Counted from the first letter of the stretch, positions 15,645-24,307 are shown. The stretch: 32,452 bases of DNA from Xanthobacteraceae bacterium (GCA_030037065.1 JASHRW010000007.1:1-32452), one strand, 5' to 3'. Made by a program: numbers and translations. The notes: generated by a model not told the origin, from the sequence alone.

Positions 15645-17921
15645 CTATAACAACTTCTCGATTCGAATCGGTAACTGGTGAATCCGTTTGCCGGTGGCAT
15701 GGTAGACAGCGTTGGCGACCGCCGCCGCTGTGCCGACATTGGCGAGTTCGCCCAAACCTTTGACGCCGGCCGGGTTCACGTCGTGATCCACCTCCGGCAC
15801 CAGAATGACTTGGACGTCTTTCACGTCGGCATTCACCGGCACCATGTAATCGGCCAGGTTGTCGTTGACGTAGCGCGCGTACCGCGTGTCGATCTCCGTG
15901 GCTTCGTGCAGCGCCGAGCTGATCCCCCAGATCATGCCGCCCATATATTGGCTGTGGACGGTGCGGGTGTTCATCAGCCGCCCAGCGGCAAACGCGCCGA
16001 CAATGCGCGGCACGCGAATCTCGCAGGTCTGCGAATGGACATGGACTTCGACCAGTTCAGCGCCCATCGCGTACATCACCTTTTTGCCGTGCGGGCCGCC
16101 GGTCATGGTCAGCTTACCGGCGTAGAGGTCGGCAACGGCGTCGGGCTCGAGCCCATCGGGAACAAATTCGCTATATTCTTCGATCGTGCTCATGCCCAAA
16201 CGCTTGAACACGTCGGCAAGATTTTCCCCCGTGCCGTCGCTGGCAGCGACTTTGCCATCTGTCAGCGTGAGTTCCTCGACGTTGCGGCCGGCGAGCGGCC
16301 CATCGTTCGCGGTCACCGAGGCGTGGAACAGCTTGGCGCGGATGGCGTCGCAGGTCTTTAACACCGCGCTGCACGAACTCGCAGTCGTGTTGGAGCCGCC
16401 GGCGACGGGTGCTGGCGGCAGCCGCGTATCGCCGACCTCGACTTTGACCGAGGACAAGCCGACACCGAGCCGCTCCGCCGCCATTTGCCCGAGCACCGTG
16501 TAGACGCCATTGCCGATTTCATGGGCGGCGATCTGAACGCGCACATCGCCGTTCGGCATCAGGCGAACGCGTGCGGCGGCGGGACCGATATGCGTGGGAT
16601 AAACGGCGGTGGCGCAGCCGTAGCCGACGAGCCATTCACCATCGCGCATTGATCCGGGCAGCCTGTTGCGCCGCTTCCAGCCGAAGGCTTCGGCCGCCCG
16701 ATCGTAACACGCCATCAACGAACGGCTTGAATACGGCTTGTTTTCGATCGGGCTCGTCATCGTGTCGTTGACTCGGCGAAACTCGATCGGATCCATGCCG
16801 AGTTTTTCCGCCATTTCGTCCATGGCGCTTTCCAGTGCAAAGATATAGGGCACGACTGGCGGCGAGCGCATGTAGCCGGGGGTGTTGCGGTCGGCGTGAA
16901 CGACGTTGACCTTCGTCTTGACCGCGCCGAAGGCGTAAAGTTGTGCGCTGTCCTCGACGCCTGCCACAACGTAGGGATCCGACCGCGAACTGATTTCCCA
17001 ACCCTCGTGAGCGTAACCGACGAGCTTGCCGTCACGACGGGCGCCAAGGCGGATGTGGTGCCGCGTTTCGGCTCGGTAGGTCGCAATAGTAAAACCCTGA
17101 TCGCGTGTGGCGACGAGCTTGACCGGGCGATTGAGTCGCTTGGCCGCGAGCGCAATCATCGCCGTGCGCGGCGTCATCGTGCCTTTCGAGCCGAACGCGC
17201 CGCCGACATAATGGCTGGCGACGCGCACCTTCTCGGGCGCGATGCCGAGCCGCTGCGCCACGCCGTTCCTGAGCCCGTAGACGAATTGACTCGGCTCGTA
17301 GACCGTCAAGCGGTCGGCGGTCCATTCGCAGGTGGTAGCGAAAAGTTCGATCGGATTGTGATGCTGCGTGGGCGTGCCGTAGTGCCCGTCGATAGTGACG
17401 TCGGCGCCACCGATGGCGGTTTCGGCGTCACCGGCCTCCGGCAGATGTTCGTGCTGTTGCGATACTTTGGCCGCGTCTTCGCTATTGAGGCCTTGCGATC
17501 CGAACGTGGCGGAGGGCGCCTGCGCGGCATAGGTTGCTTTCACGCTTTGGGCGGCTTCGGTGGCGGCCTCGAACGTGTCGGCCAGCACGACGGCGATGAT
17601 TTGACCATCCTGAAAAATGTCAGGACCGAGATCTTGAATCGAGGTTGAAGAGCCTTGGCCGAATTTCGCCGGCTTCAGTTCGCCGGTGTTTTCGTAAGTG
17701 AGAATATCGAGCACGCCGGGCACGGCGCGCGCTTGGTCGAGGTCGAGCCGTTCGATGCGCCCTTTGGCAATGGAGCTGGTCACCAGAACGGCAAAAGCCG
17801 GATTGGCAACCGCCACGTCGGCCGGATAGCGTGCTTCGCCGGTGACCTTCAACCGCGCGTCATAGCGGGGAGCCGGTGCTCCCATATTGGCCTTCGGGCT
17901 GGGCGCTGCTGCACTTGCCAT
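15645..17921 (-). CDS. paoC: PaoC-like molybdopterin-binding subunit of a periplasmic aldehyde oxidoreductase (xanthine dehydrogenase family)
   Basis: This is the catalytic large subunit that hydroxylates aldehydes or related substrates at a molybdenum cofactor. The 758-residue product follows the family plan: substrate and Moco domains with YVGGAFGSKG near 238-247, IAAHEIGNGVYTVLGQMAAERLG near 475, the GGSNTTAS block near 517, and the C-terminal GVKGLGELANVG whose Glu (about residue 725) is the catalytic base. It starts one base after the PaoB stop and follows a GGAG site. It has no signal; in PaoABC the complex is exported with the Tat-tagged small subunit. It is last in a three-gene operon. 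E. coli PaoC binds the cytosine-dinucleotide cofactor; the form here is inference. Convergent with ppk2. Confidence 0.9.
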   Translation of the reverse strand: MASAAAPSPKANMGAPAPRYDARLKVTGEARYPADVAVANPAFAVLVTSSIAKGRIERLDLDQARAVPGVLDILTYENTGELKPAKFGQGSSTSIQDLGPDIFQDGQIIAVVLADTFEAATEAAQSVKATYAAQAPSATFGSQGLNSEDAAKVSQQHEHLPEAGDAETAIGGADVTIDGHYGTPTQHHNPIELFATTCEWTADRLTVYEPSQFVYGLRNGVAQRLGIAPEKVRVASHYVGGAFGSKGTMTPRTAMIALAAKRLNRPVKLVATRDQGFTIATYRAETRHHIRLGARRDGKLVGYAHEGWEISSRSDPYVVAGVEDSAQLYAFGAVKTKVNVVHADRNTPGYMRSPPVVPYIFALESAMDEMAEKLGMDPIEFRRVNDTMTSPIENKPYSSRSLMACYDRAAEAFGWKRRNRLPGSMRDGEWLVGYGCATAVYPTHIGPAAARVRLMPNGDVRVQIAAHEIGNGVYTVLGQMAAERLGVGLSSVKVEVGDTRLPPAPVAGGSNTTASSCSAVLKTCDAIRAKLFHASVTANDGPLAGRNVEELTLTDGKVAASDGTGENLADVFKRLGMSTIEEYSEFVPDGLEPDAVADLYAGKLTMTGGPHGKKVMYAMGAELVEVHVHSQTCEIRVPRIVGAFAAGRLMNTRTVHSQYMGGMIWGISSALHEATEIDTRYARYVNDNLADYMVPVNADVKDVQVILVPEVDHDVNPAGVKGLGELANVGTAAAVANAVYHATGKRIHQLPIRIEKLL

Positions 17922-17922
17922 G

Positions 17923-18927
17923 TCAAATCTCCAGAGCGGCCGCCTGTTGGAGCGCCCGGCTCAAGGTGCGCTTGCCAAGCTCGACCTTAAAATCGTTGTG
18001 TCCGTGACCCTTGGCGCCCACGAAAGCGGCATCCGCCGCGGCGGCGACGCTGTCTTCATCGATCGCTTTGCCGCGCAATACGGTTTCGGCCTCGACTGCG
18101 CGCCAGGGAACCGTTGAAATGCCGCCTAGTGCGATGCGCACGTCGCGCACCGTTCCGTCCTGCTGATCGAGGGCGATCGCTGCAGAGGCGAGGGCGAATT
18201 CGTAGGATTGGCGGTCGCGTACCTTCAAATAAAGCGAGCGGCGAGTCCACGGCGCTGCCGGGACAGTAAACGACACGATCAATTCGCCGGGCCGCAACGT
18301 CGTCTCTTGATCCGGCGTATCGCTGGGCAGGCGATGCAACTCGGCGAATGGGATTGTGCGCGTGCCGTCGGGGCCGACGAGGTCGATGCTGGCGTCGAGC
18401 GCGATCAGAGCGTGACCGAAATCCCCCGCATAGGTCGCGATGCAGTGGTCGCTCGTACCGAGCACGGCATGCATGCGATTGAAGCCATCAAGAGCTGCGC
18501 AGCCGGAGCCTGGATTGCGCTTATTGCAGGCTGCATAGGAGACATCGCGGAAATAGGTGCAGCGGGTTCGCTGCAACACATTGCCGCCCAAGCTCGCCAT
18601 GTTGCGCAGCTGCTGGCTGGCGGCAAGCTGCAATGATTGGGCGATCACCGGGTATTGCTGTTGAATGTCCGGATGATCCGCCGCGTCGGCCATGCGCACC
18701 AGCGCGCCGAGGCGCAAGCCGTTCCGATCGAGCTCGATGCGCCCATGCACCGTGCGCTCGAGCGCGTTGATGTCGATGACGTGCTGGGGCCGCATGACAT
18801 CGAGTTTCATCAGATCGAGCAGCGTGGTTCCACCGGCAAGATATGAGGCTTTCGTGTCGACAGCCGCCGTTACCGCCTGCATGGCGGCATTCCTGCTCGG
18901 CGCCCGCTCGTAGATGAAGGGCCGCAT
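17923..18927 (-). CDS. paoB: PaoB-like FAD and [4Fe-4S] subunit of the aldehyde oxidoreductase
   Basis: This subunit carries FAD and passes electrons from the Fe-S subunit to the acceptor. The 334-residue product has the two FAD loops AGGTTLLD (31-38) and ASLGGN (111-116). It also has the insertion that distinguishes PaoB from ordinary xanthine-dehydrogenase FAD subunits: Cys123, Cys134 and Cys143 in RCTYFRD...ACNKRNPGSGC, with Cys162 a possible fourth ligand for the extra [4Fe-4S] cluster. The ATG at 18927 starts 3 bp after the PaoA stop and the TGA is 1 bp before the PaoC start, so the three genes are translationally coupled. No signal peptide, consistent with piggy-back export. Confidence 0.9.
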   Translation of the reverse strand: MRPFIYERAPSRNAAMQAVTAAVDTKASYLAGGTTLLDLMKLDVMRPQHVIDINALERTVHGRIELDRNGLRLGALVRMADAADHPDIQQQYPVIAQSLQLAASQQLRNMASLGGNVLQRTRCTYFRDVSYAACNKRNPGSGCAALDGFNRMHAVLGTSDHCIATYAGDFGHALIALDASIDLVGPDGTRTIPFAELHRLPSDTPDQETTLRPGELIVSFTVPAAPWTRRSLYLKVRDRQSYEFALASAAIALDQQDGTVRDVRIALGGISTVPWRAVEAETVLRGKAIDEDSVAAAADAAFVGAKGHGHNDFKVELGKRTLSRALQQAAALEI

Positions 18928-18930
18928 GGA

Positions 18931-19572
18931 TCAGTCCCTGCTTGCTGTTTGCATCAGCGGCCTTGCCTGTTTGACCGCGGCGACGATGTTCGGGTAGGCC
19001 GCGCAGCGGCAGAGATTACCGCTCATATATTCGCGGATTTCGTCGTCAGTGTTGGCGTGATTTTCGTGGACGCACGCGACCGCCGACATGATTTGGCCTG
19101 GCGTGCAGTAACCGCATTGAAAGCCGTCGTTGTCGATGAAGGCCTGCTGCATCGGATGTAGTTGCCCGTTCGCTGCCAAACCTTCGATCGTGGTGATGTC
19201 GCGGCCTTGCGCGGCGATTGCAAGTGTCAGGCACGACAGAATTCGACGGCCGTCGAGCAGCACGGTGCACGCACCGCATTGGCCGTGATCGCAACCCTTT
19301 TTTGATCCCGTCAGTCCAAGATGCTCGCGCAACAAGTCGAGAAGCGACGTGCGTACATCGAAGGCGAGAACGTGGTCCCGACCGTTGATTGTGAGCGTGG
19401 CATCGACCGGCGCGCGCGGATTGCTGACCGTTTGTGATGCGCCGGCCTGCGCAGCGGCGGCGCGGGCGAATGCTGGGACGGCAGCAGTTGAAACCGTAGC
19501 CATCAAAAAGGACCTCCGATTTGTGCCCGGTTGCGGCCGGCTCCCTGCCGATTGAGCATGATCCTTGGGCAT
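18931..19572 (-). CDS. paoA: PaoA-like Tat-exported [2Fe-2S] subunit of the aldehyde oxidoreductase
   Basis: This small subunit carries two [2Fe-2S] clusters. From the ATG at 19572 the product has 213 residues. NRRSFLM at 18-24 plus a hydrophobic stretch and an Ala-rich cleavage region to about 42 is a twin-arginine signal. The plant-type cluster is C94, C99, C102 and C114 (GCDHGQCGACTV), and the second is C153, C156, C188 and C190 (CGYCTPG; CRC). Upstream ATGs at 19587 and 19617 are in frame and not excluded; all keep the Tat motif. As first gene of the operon it faces a divergent oxygenase operon across 255 bp. Periplasmic location follows from the Tat signal; the substrate aldehyde is unknown. 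Confidence 0.9.
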   Translation of the reverse strand: MPKDHAQSAGSRPQPGTNRRSFLMATVSTAAVPAFARAAAAQAGASQTVSNPRAPVDATLTINGRDHVLAFDVRTSLLDLLREHLGLTGSKKGCDHGQCGACTVLLDGRRILSCLTLAIAAQGRDITTIEGLAANGQLHPMQQAFIDNDGFQCGYCTPGQIMSAVACVHENHANTDDEIREYMSGNLCRCAAYPNIVAAVKQARPLMQTASRD

Positions 19573-19661
19573 GATGAATCTCGGCATTCGCGCCAATTGG
19601 GCGCGCCGGGCGCACATCGCCGACGCGCATGGCCAACCTCAAAGGCTAACGGCGTTCGGGC

Positions 19662-19685
19662 AATGCGGTTTCCGGGAACCGCATT
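19662..19685. promoter_or_regulatory. 24-bp palindrome between the divergent pao and oxygenase operons (candidate operator)
   Basis: AATGCGGTT at 19662-19670 is exactly mirrored by AACCGCATT at 19677-19685, with TCCGGG between. Only one symmetric pair (19671/19676) fails to match. It lies 90 bp from the PaoA start and 142 bp from the dioxygenase start, as expected for a dimeric repressor or activator controlling both directions. No regulator gene is adjacent. No U-tract follows on either strand, so a terminator is unlikely. Confidence 0.6.
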
Positions 19686-19701
19686 AATTTCCGTCGATGC
19701 C

Positions 19702-19725
19702 ATGGCAGGCAAAATGGCAGGCAAA
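19702..19725. repeat. Perfect 12-bp tandem duplication
   Basis: ATGGCAGGCAAA is present twice head to tail (19702-19713 and 19714-19725), 16 bp from the palindrome in the same control region. The function is unknown; it may be slippage or a direct-repeat binding site. Confidence 0.6.
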
Positions 19726-19827
19726 AATGGCGGCCTGCAAGACCGAGGCATTCGACAAATTCTTGAGGCCTCCGGTGTTCCGCGCTAACGTTCGTTTCAG
19801 CCAAAGTTTTTTGCCGAGAGGAATTCG

Positions 19828-20727
19828 ATGCAGGACACGATCGATATCGCGGTCACGCCCAATATTGGCGTGAGGCCCTTATCGCTGGCGTGCGGCGCCG
19901 AAATCAGCGGGATCGATCTGTCAAAGCCGCTTTCCGATGATCAGGTGCGGGTGATCAAGCAGGCATGGAACAAGCACCTCGTCCTGGTGTTCCGCGGCCA
20001 GGACCTCTTGCAAGACGATCAGCTTCGCTTTGCTTCGTATTTCGGCGATCTCGGCATTCGCAAGAAAGCGCCGGAGGCGCTGCGTAGCCGCAACGAAGGC
20101 ACGGTGCAGGAAGCCAACAAGGACGCTGATAAAGTGCTGCTGGTCACCAACATTAAGGTCGACGGCAAACCGATCGGCGCCTTCGGCGACGGCGAGTTCT
20201 GGTTCCACATCGATTCCGGCTATTCGGCGCGACCTTACAGATATACGTTCCTCTACGCGCTCGAACTGCCCTCGCGCGGCGGCAACACCATGTTCTCCAA
20301 CATGTATAAGGCCTATGAGGCGGTGCCCGCTTCACTCAAGGAAAGGCTGAAAGGCAAAAAGGCGCTGCACATCCACGAGTACAATCGGGCCAAACAGGCC
20401 AATTCGTCAGGCGACATCAGCGGCATTCCGCATTGCTTCCACCCCGTCTTCATCACCCATCCCGACACCGGACGTAAAACGCTGTTCGTCGATCGACTGA
20501 TGACCACGCGCATCGAAGGCATGAGCCAAGAGGATAGCGACGCCATCCTCGGCCAGCTTTACGAAATCGGCGAGCGGCGCGAATTCATCTTCGAGCATGA
20601 GTGGAAGCTCGGTGACTTTTTGATGTGGGACAATCGCTGCACCATCCATGCGCGTACGGATTTTCCCAAAGAAGAGCGGCGTCTCCTGCGTCGCTGCACG
20701 GTCGAAGGCGAACCGCTCTATGAATAA
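19828..20727 (+). CDS. TauD/TfdA-family Fe(II)/2-oxoglutarate-dependent dioxygenase
   Basis: Family members hydroxylate a substrate while decarboxylating 2-oxoglutarate. The 299-residue length is typical. The iron triad is His127-x-Asp129 (FHIDSG) and His274 (CTIHARTDF). Arg285 and Arg289, 11 and 15 residues after the distal His, match the 2-oxoglutarate and substrate arginines of TauD, and GGNT at 151-154 is the usual co-substrate Thr block. The ATG at 19828 has a GAGAGG site. It is first of three co-directional genes (cupin 13 bp, P450 3 bp later) and divergent from paoABC. The substrate is unknown; taurine is not implied, as no sulfonate transport genes are present. Confidence 0.9.
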   Translation: MQDTIDIAVTPNIGVRPLSLACGAEISGIDLSKPLSDDQVRVIKQAWNKHLVLVFRGQDLLQDDQLRFASYFGDLGIRKKAPEALRSRNEGTVQEANKDADKVLLVTNIKVDGKPIGAFGDGEFWFHIDSGYSARPYRYTFLYALELPSRGGNTMFSNMYKAYEAVPASLKERLKGKKALHIHEYNRAKQANSSGDISGIPHCFHPVFITHPDTGRKTLFVDRLMTTRIEGMSQEDSDAILGQLYEIGERREFIFEHEWKLGDFLMWDNRCTIHARTDFPKEERRLLRRCTVEGEPLYE

Positions 20728-20740
20728 AGGACATTAAGTA

Positions 20741-21328
20741 ATGCTGGCTTCCCGGCTGCCGGTCTTTGACAGATTCATAACCGACCTGCGTGCCATATGG
20801 TCAGCTGACGGCGACGATGGGCGCCGCATGGCCAACGCAAAGCCGCTTCTGGAAAAGCTGGTCATGGACCCGAAGCTGAAGGCGCGTTCGGCAAGCTGGC
20901 CTTCGACTGAGGGGCGCAAGAATCTGCTGCTCTACGTCGATCCGGACTATCACTTCGTCATCAACGCGGTGGTGCGCGTCCCGGGGCGTACAGGCAGCAT
21001 CCACGATCATGCCGACGCCTGGGTACTCTACGGCGTGCTCGACGGCACCGAAAGCCTCGAACGTTTCGACCGCATCGACGACGGCAGCCGCCCGGGCTAC
21101 GCCGAAGTCAAGCTTGCTTCGGTGACCACCGGCTCGCAAGGCAAAGTCGATTTGGTGCCGCCGCGCGCCATACACGCCGAGCAGGGCGGTCCGACTCGCT
21201 CGGTCGCAATCATCGTACGCAGCCAGAAACTTGGCGAGGGCACGGTATTGCAGCATCGCTACGACCGCGAGGCCAACACCGTCGTCGAACAATTCGGCCC
21301 GACGCAAATTCCCTACGAGTTGGCCTGA
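20741..21328 (+). CDS. Cupin protein, cysteine-dioxygenase-like metal-dependent enzyme
   Basis: The 195-residue product is a single small beta-barrel with a cupin metal site: His88-x-His90 (SIHDHADAW), Glu104 and His145 (PRAIHAEQ). The spacing resembles cysteine-dioxygenase-like thiol dioxygenases more than storage cupins, but the Cys-Tyr crosslink residues are not evident, so cysteine is not a safe substrate. There is no signal peptide. The ATG at 20741 lies 13 bp after the dioxygenase stop with only a distant AAGG site, and the P450 starts 3 bp after its TGA, so expression is coupled. It probably acts in the same pathway as its two oxygenase neighbours; a dioxygenase or an isomerase/lyase role is possible. 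Confidence 0.75.
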   Translation: MLASRLPVFDRFITDLRAIWSADGDDGRRMANAKPLLEKLVMDPKLKARSASWPSTEGRKNLLLYVDPDYHFVINAVVRVPGRTGSIHDHADAWVLYGVLDGTESLERFDRIDDGSRPGYAEVKLASVTTGSQGKVDLVPPRAIHAEQGGPTRSVAIIVRSQKLGEGTVLQHRYDREANTVVEQFGPTQIPYELA

Positions 21329-21331
21329 GCA

Positions 21332-22603
21332 ATGGCGGCGAACATCGCGATCAGGACTAGCGCGGCCGGAACGGGTGATCGCGGGCTTGCCGCGGCTTTT
21401 GATCTTAAACGCCTCGATCGCGTCTTTCTCGACGACCCTTATCCGACCTACCGGGCGCTGCGGGAGCACGATCCGGTCCACCCGATGCCGGACGGCTCTT
21501 ATTTTCTCACCCGGTACGACGATCTGGTCGAGGTCTATCGCGACGCCAAGACCTGGAGTTCCGACAAGAAGATCGATTTCAAGCCGAACTTCGGCGACAG
21601 TTTGCTGTACGAACATCATACGACAAGTTTGGTCTTCAATGATCCGCCGGTGCATACGCGGGTGCGAAAGCTCCTTGGCCCGACATTCACGCCGCGGGCG
21701 CTCATGGCACTGCAGCCGCGCATCGAAACGCTGGTGGACCGGCTGCTCGACGCGGCGGCGGCGCGCGGCAGCATCGATGTGATCGATGATTTCGCCGCGG
21801 CGATTCCCGTGCAGTTGATCGGCGATCTGCTCGGCATTCCGGACGACGAGCGCGGCCCGCTGCGTAGTTGGTCGCTCGCCATCCTCGGCGCGCTGGAGCC
21901 TGTCCTGTCCAAGGAGCAATTCGATATCGGCGTGCGGGCGGTCGCCGAATTCAAGGCCTATCTACGAGATTTGGTAGCGCGCCGCACGCGCGACTCTGCG
22001 CACGACGAGCGGGAGATCCTGTCAACGCTCGTTGCCGCCAGCGAACTTGGCGATGCAGCCGGCAGCCGTGACCGCCTCTCCGAGCTCGAACTTCTGCACA
22101 ATTGCATTTTTCTGCTCAATGCCGGGCACGAGACCACGACCAATCTGATCGGCAACAGTGTTCATCTGTTGGTCGAGAATCCTGATGCCTGGCGTGATCT
22201 GGCGACGCATCCGGAGCTTATTGGTTCGGCGGCCGAAGAATTCCTGCGTATGGAGAGCTCCAACCAGCTCGGCAACCGGCGCGCGACCTGCGATACGAAA
22301 ATCGGCGGAAGGAAATTGCCGGCGAACACTTACGTGCATCTAGGCATCGGTGCCGCCAACCGCGATCCGGCGCAATTTCCCGATCCCGATCGGCTCGACA
22401 TTCGCCGGCACCCCAACCGACATCTCGCCTTCGGTAGCGGCATTCACACCTGTGCCGGCAATTCGCTGGCGCGGATGGAAGGGCAGGTGGCGCTGCACAA
22501 GTTGGTCACGCGCTTCAAATCGATCGAGCGTGTCGGCGAATTCGTCCGCGGCGGACGCGCGCGCTTTCGCGGCTTCCGGCATTACCCAGTGGCATTGCGG
22601 TGA
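21332..22603 (+). CDS. Cytochrome P450
   Basis: This is a soluble bacterial class I P450 of 423 residues. Visible hallmarks are the I-helix oxygen-activation motif AGHETT at 264-269, K-helix E303-x-x-R306, and the heme loop FGSGIHTCAG at 367-376 with Cys374 as thiolate ligand. There is no membrane anchor. The ATG follows the cupin stop by 3 bp. No ferredoxin or reductase gene is adjacent, so electrons must come from elsewhere. Together with the 2-oxoglutarate dioxygenase and cupin it forms a three-oxygenase operon, probably oxidising one compound or its breakdown products; the subfamily and substrate are not assignable by eye. Confidence 0.93.
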   Translation: MAANIAIRTSAAGTGDRGLAAAFDLKRLDRVFLDDPYPTYRALREHDPVHPMPDGSYFLTRYDDLVEVYRDAKTWSSDKKIDFKPNFGDSLLYEHHTTSLVFNDPPVHTRVRKLLGPTFTPRALMALQPRIETLVDRLLDAAAARGSIDVIDDFAAAIPVQLIGDLLGIPDDERGPLRSWSLAILGALEPVLSKEQFDIGVRAVAEFKAYLRDLVARRTRDSAHDEREILSTLVAASELGDAAGSRDRLSELELLHNCIFLLNAGHETTTNLIGNSVHLLVENPDAWRDLATHPELIGSAAEEFLRMESSNQLGNRRATCDTKIGGRKLPANTYVHLGIGAANRDPAQFPDPDRLDIRRHPNRHLAFGSGIHTCAGNSLARMEGQVALHKLVTRFKSIERVGEFVRGGRARFRGFRHYPVALR

Positions 22604-22639
22604 ATTAAGGCGCCAGCGCAGTGGCCTGCATCCTTCGAG

Positions 22640-22655
22640 GCGCGCTTTGGCGCGC
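22640..22655. terminator. GC hairpin between convergent operons, possible bidirectional terminator
   Basis: GCGCGC at 22640-22645 and 22650-22655 flank a TTTG loop in the 60-bp gap between the P450 stop and the fumarase beta stop. No strong U-tract follows on either strand, so termination is inferred mainly from position between convergent genes. Confidence 0.35.
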
Positions 22656-22663
22656 ACTTGGGT

Positions 22664-23332
22664 TTAAATCACTTCCTCGGTCTTATCGTCCGTCTCGCCG
22701 TAACGGCGCAGCGTAGCGGGTTGCGTGCCGGCATAAAGCTTTTCTAAGCCGGGCACGATCTTTTTGTTCTCGCGCTCGAACAGCGAATTGCCGTCAAGAT
22801 CGCTCTCGACCAGGAACGGGCCGAAATTCTCTACGTCGAGGACCCAGACCGCCTGCGCTAGACCCAGTTCTTCCAGCCAATACACGCCGGCGACGCGCTT
22901 GATGCCGCGACCCAAGAGCGCGCCGGTACCGTAGCCGACCGTGGTGAGATAAATAGCGTTGTTGGGAACGAAGAATTGCCGGTACGTTTCCGACGTCATA
23001 CCGCCCTTGCCGATGATGACGTTGCAGCCGGAGAGCTTGAAGAAGCCGCCGAGCCATTTGGCGAAGCGGAACGAGGCGGTGGCGGTGACGGCGCCGACCT
23101 TGTAGCTGCCATCGGGTGCGATGCTAGCGGCGGGCGAGCAATGGAAATTGGCGGTGCCAAGCGCGTCTTTGTCGGCCGGCATGCCGAGGCCGTCCTCGAC
23201 CGCGCGTTTGTAAACGCCTTCGCGCCCGGTGAAGAGCCGCCCGGAAAGATAAGCGACCGAGCCGATTTCCAGTTGGCGCAGATCGGCGGTCGCGGCGGGG
23301 AGAGCGAGGTGGACGGTTTTTAGATCAGACAT
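22664..23332 (-). CDS. Class I (Fe-S) fumarate hydratase-type beta subunit
   Basis: This is the small subunit of a two-subunit hydro-lyase that adds or removes water from a dicarboxylate (fumarate/malate in classical members, tartrate or mesaconate in relatives). The 222-residue product has the family blocks YLSGRLFTGREGVYKRA (28-44), NFHCSPA (62-68) and VIIGKGGM (105-112). The first block differs from the T-A-R-D-A-A-H form I remember for fumarases (here TGREGVY), so substrate preference may differ. The ATG at 23332 is 1 bp after the alpha stop, so the subunits are translationally coupled. It is last gene of the sdh-like operon. The acting species would be cytosolic. Confidence 0.85.
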   Translation of the reverse strand: MSDLKTVHLALPAATADLRQLEIGSVAYLSGRLFTGREGVYKRAVEDGLGMPADKDALGTANFHCSPAASIAPDGSYKVGAVTATASFRFAKWLGGFFKLSGCNVIIGKGGMTSETYRQFFVPNNAIYLTTVGYGTGALLGRGIKRVAGVYWLEELGLAQAVWVLDVENFGPFLVESDLDGNSLFERENKKIVPGLEKLYAGTQPATLRRYGETDDKTEEVI

Positions 23333-23333
23333 T

Positions 23334-24293
23334 TCACTCCGCGGCCTCCGCGGCTTGCCGTTCCCACTCGACGGTTTCGCGGCGCATGTAATCGGTAAAC
23401 CACATCGGGTCGGTGCGGAACGCGGCCTTGCCGTCGGCTGAAATGCGCGCGCAGGCGCGGCGCGACGACAGACAGAACATGTGCACTGACATCGGCATGC
23501 CGCCGGTGTGGCAATAGCCGACCTCGATGTGACAATCGATCACCATCGAGGAGCCGACGAAGCCCATGGCGCCCATGCCGATCGAATTGCCGAGCTCTTT
23601 GAACTCTTCTTCCAGCGCGGCGATGCGCGGATCGGGATGGCGCGAGCCGACGACGCGCAGGCAGGAGGCCTGCTTGCCAAGCACCACCGAGGTGTCCTTC
23701 GAGCCGCCGAGCCCGATGCCGACAATCGCAGGCTGGCACGCAAGCCCGCGCTTGCCGAAGCCGATGAGCGTGTCGAGATAGAACCTCTTGATGCCATCGA
23801 GGCCGTCGCCGGGAAACAGCATGCGGTAGTCGGTGCCGAACAGGCCGCCTTTGTGCACCGTGGTCAGTTCGATCCAGTCGGCATCCGGATGGAACGCGTA
23901 TTCGATTTCGGGCGCGCCGATGCCGACATTATTATTGTGGTCGGTGCGCCAGAGTGGGTGCACGCGGTTGGGGCGGAGCGGCACGTTGGCCGTCGCCCGC
24001 GCGGTGGCCCGCCGCAACGCCGCTTCCAGCGCCACCGGACCGCCATCGAGGCGTGCCTCATTGCCGATCTTGACGTACCAGCGCGGCAGGCCGGTATCGC
24101 CGCACATGGCACGGCGGTCTTCCTTGGCGGCCTCGTAGTTTTCCAGCATCGCCTTGATGACGAAGGCCGAGAGATCACCCTTCTCGGTATTGGCGCAGCG
24201 GCGCAGGCCGGCGAGATAATCCTCGGGGATTTCGATGGCGGCTTTCGCCATCAAATCCTCGGCAGTGTGCTGGATGGAGGAGAGCGGGATCAT
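23334..24293 (-). CDS. Class I (Fe-S) fumarate hydratase-type alpha subunit
   Basis: The large subunit holds the catalytic [4Fe-4S] cluster. The 319-residue product has Cys64 (MCGDTGLPRW), Cys186 (CQPAIVGIGLGG) and Cys274 (FCLSSRRA); spacing agrees with two-subunit class I fumarases and L-tartrate dehydratase. Family members usually read C-Q-D-T-G at the first site; here it is C-G-D-T-G. KGGLFGTDYRM at 148-158 and GNSIGMGAMGF at 235-245 are further conserved blocks. The ATG at 24293 has a strong AGGGAG site. It lies 14 bp after the flavoprotein gene and 1 bp before beta. Context with an Sdh/Frd complex favours fumarate/malate, but tartrate or mesaconate are open alternatives. Confidence 0.87.
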   Translation of the reverse strand: MIPLSSIQHTAEDLMAKAAIEIPEDYLAGLRRCANTEKGDLSAFVIKAMLENYEAAKEDRRAMCGDTGLPRWYVKIGNEARLDGGPVALEAALRRATARATANVPLRPNRVHPLWRTDHNNNVGIGAPEIEYAFHPDADWIELTTVHKGGLFGTDYRMLFPGDGLDGIKRFYLDTLIGFGKRGLACQPAIVGIGLGGSKDTSVVLGKQASCLRVVGSRHPDPRIAALEEEFKELGNSIGMGAMGFVGSSMVIDCHIEVGYCHTGGMPMSVHMFCLSSRRACARISADGKAAFRTDPMWFTDYMRRETVEWERQAAEAAE

Positions 24294-24307
24294 ATTTCTC
24301 TTTCTCC

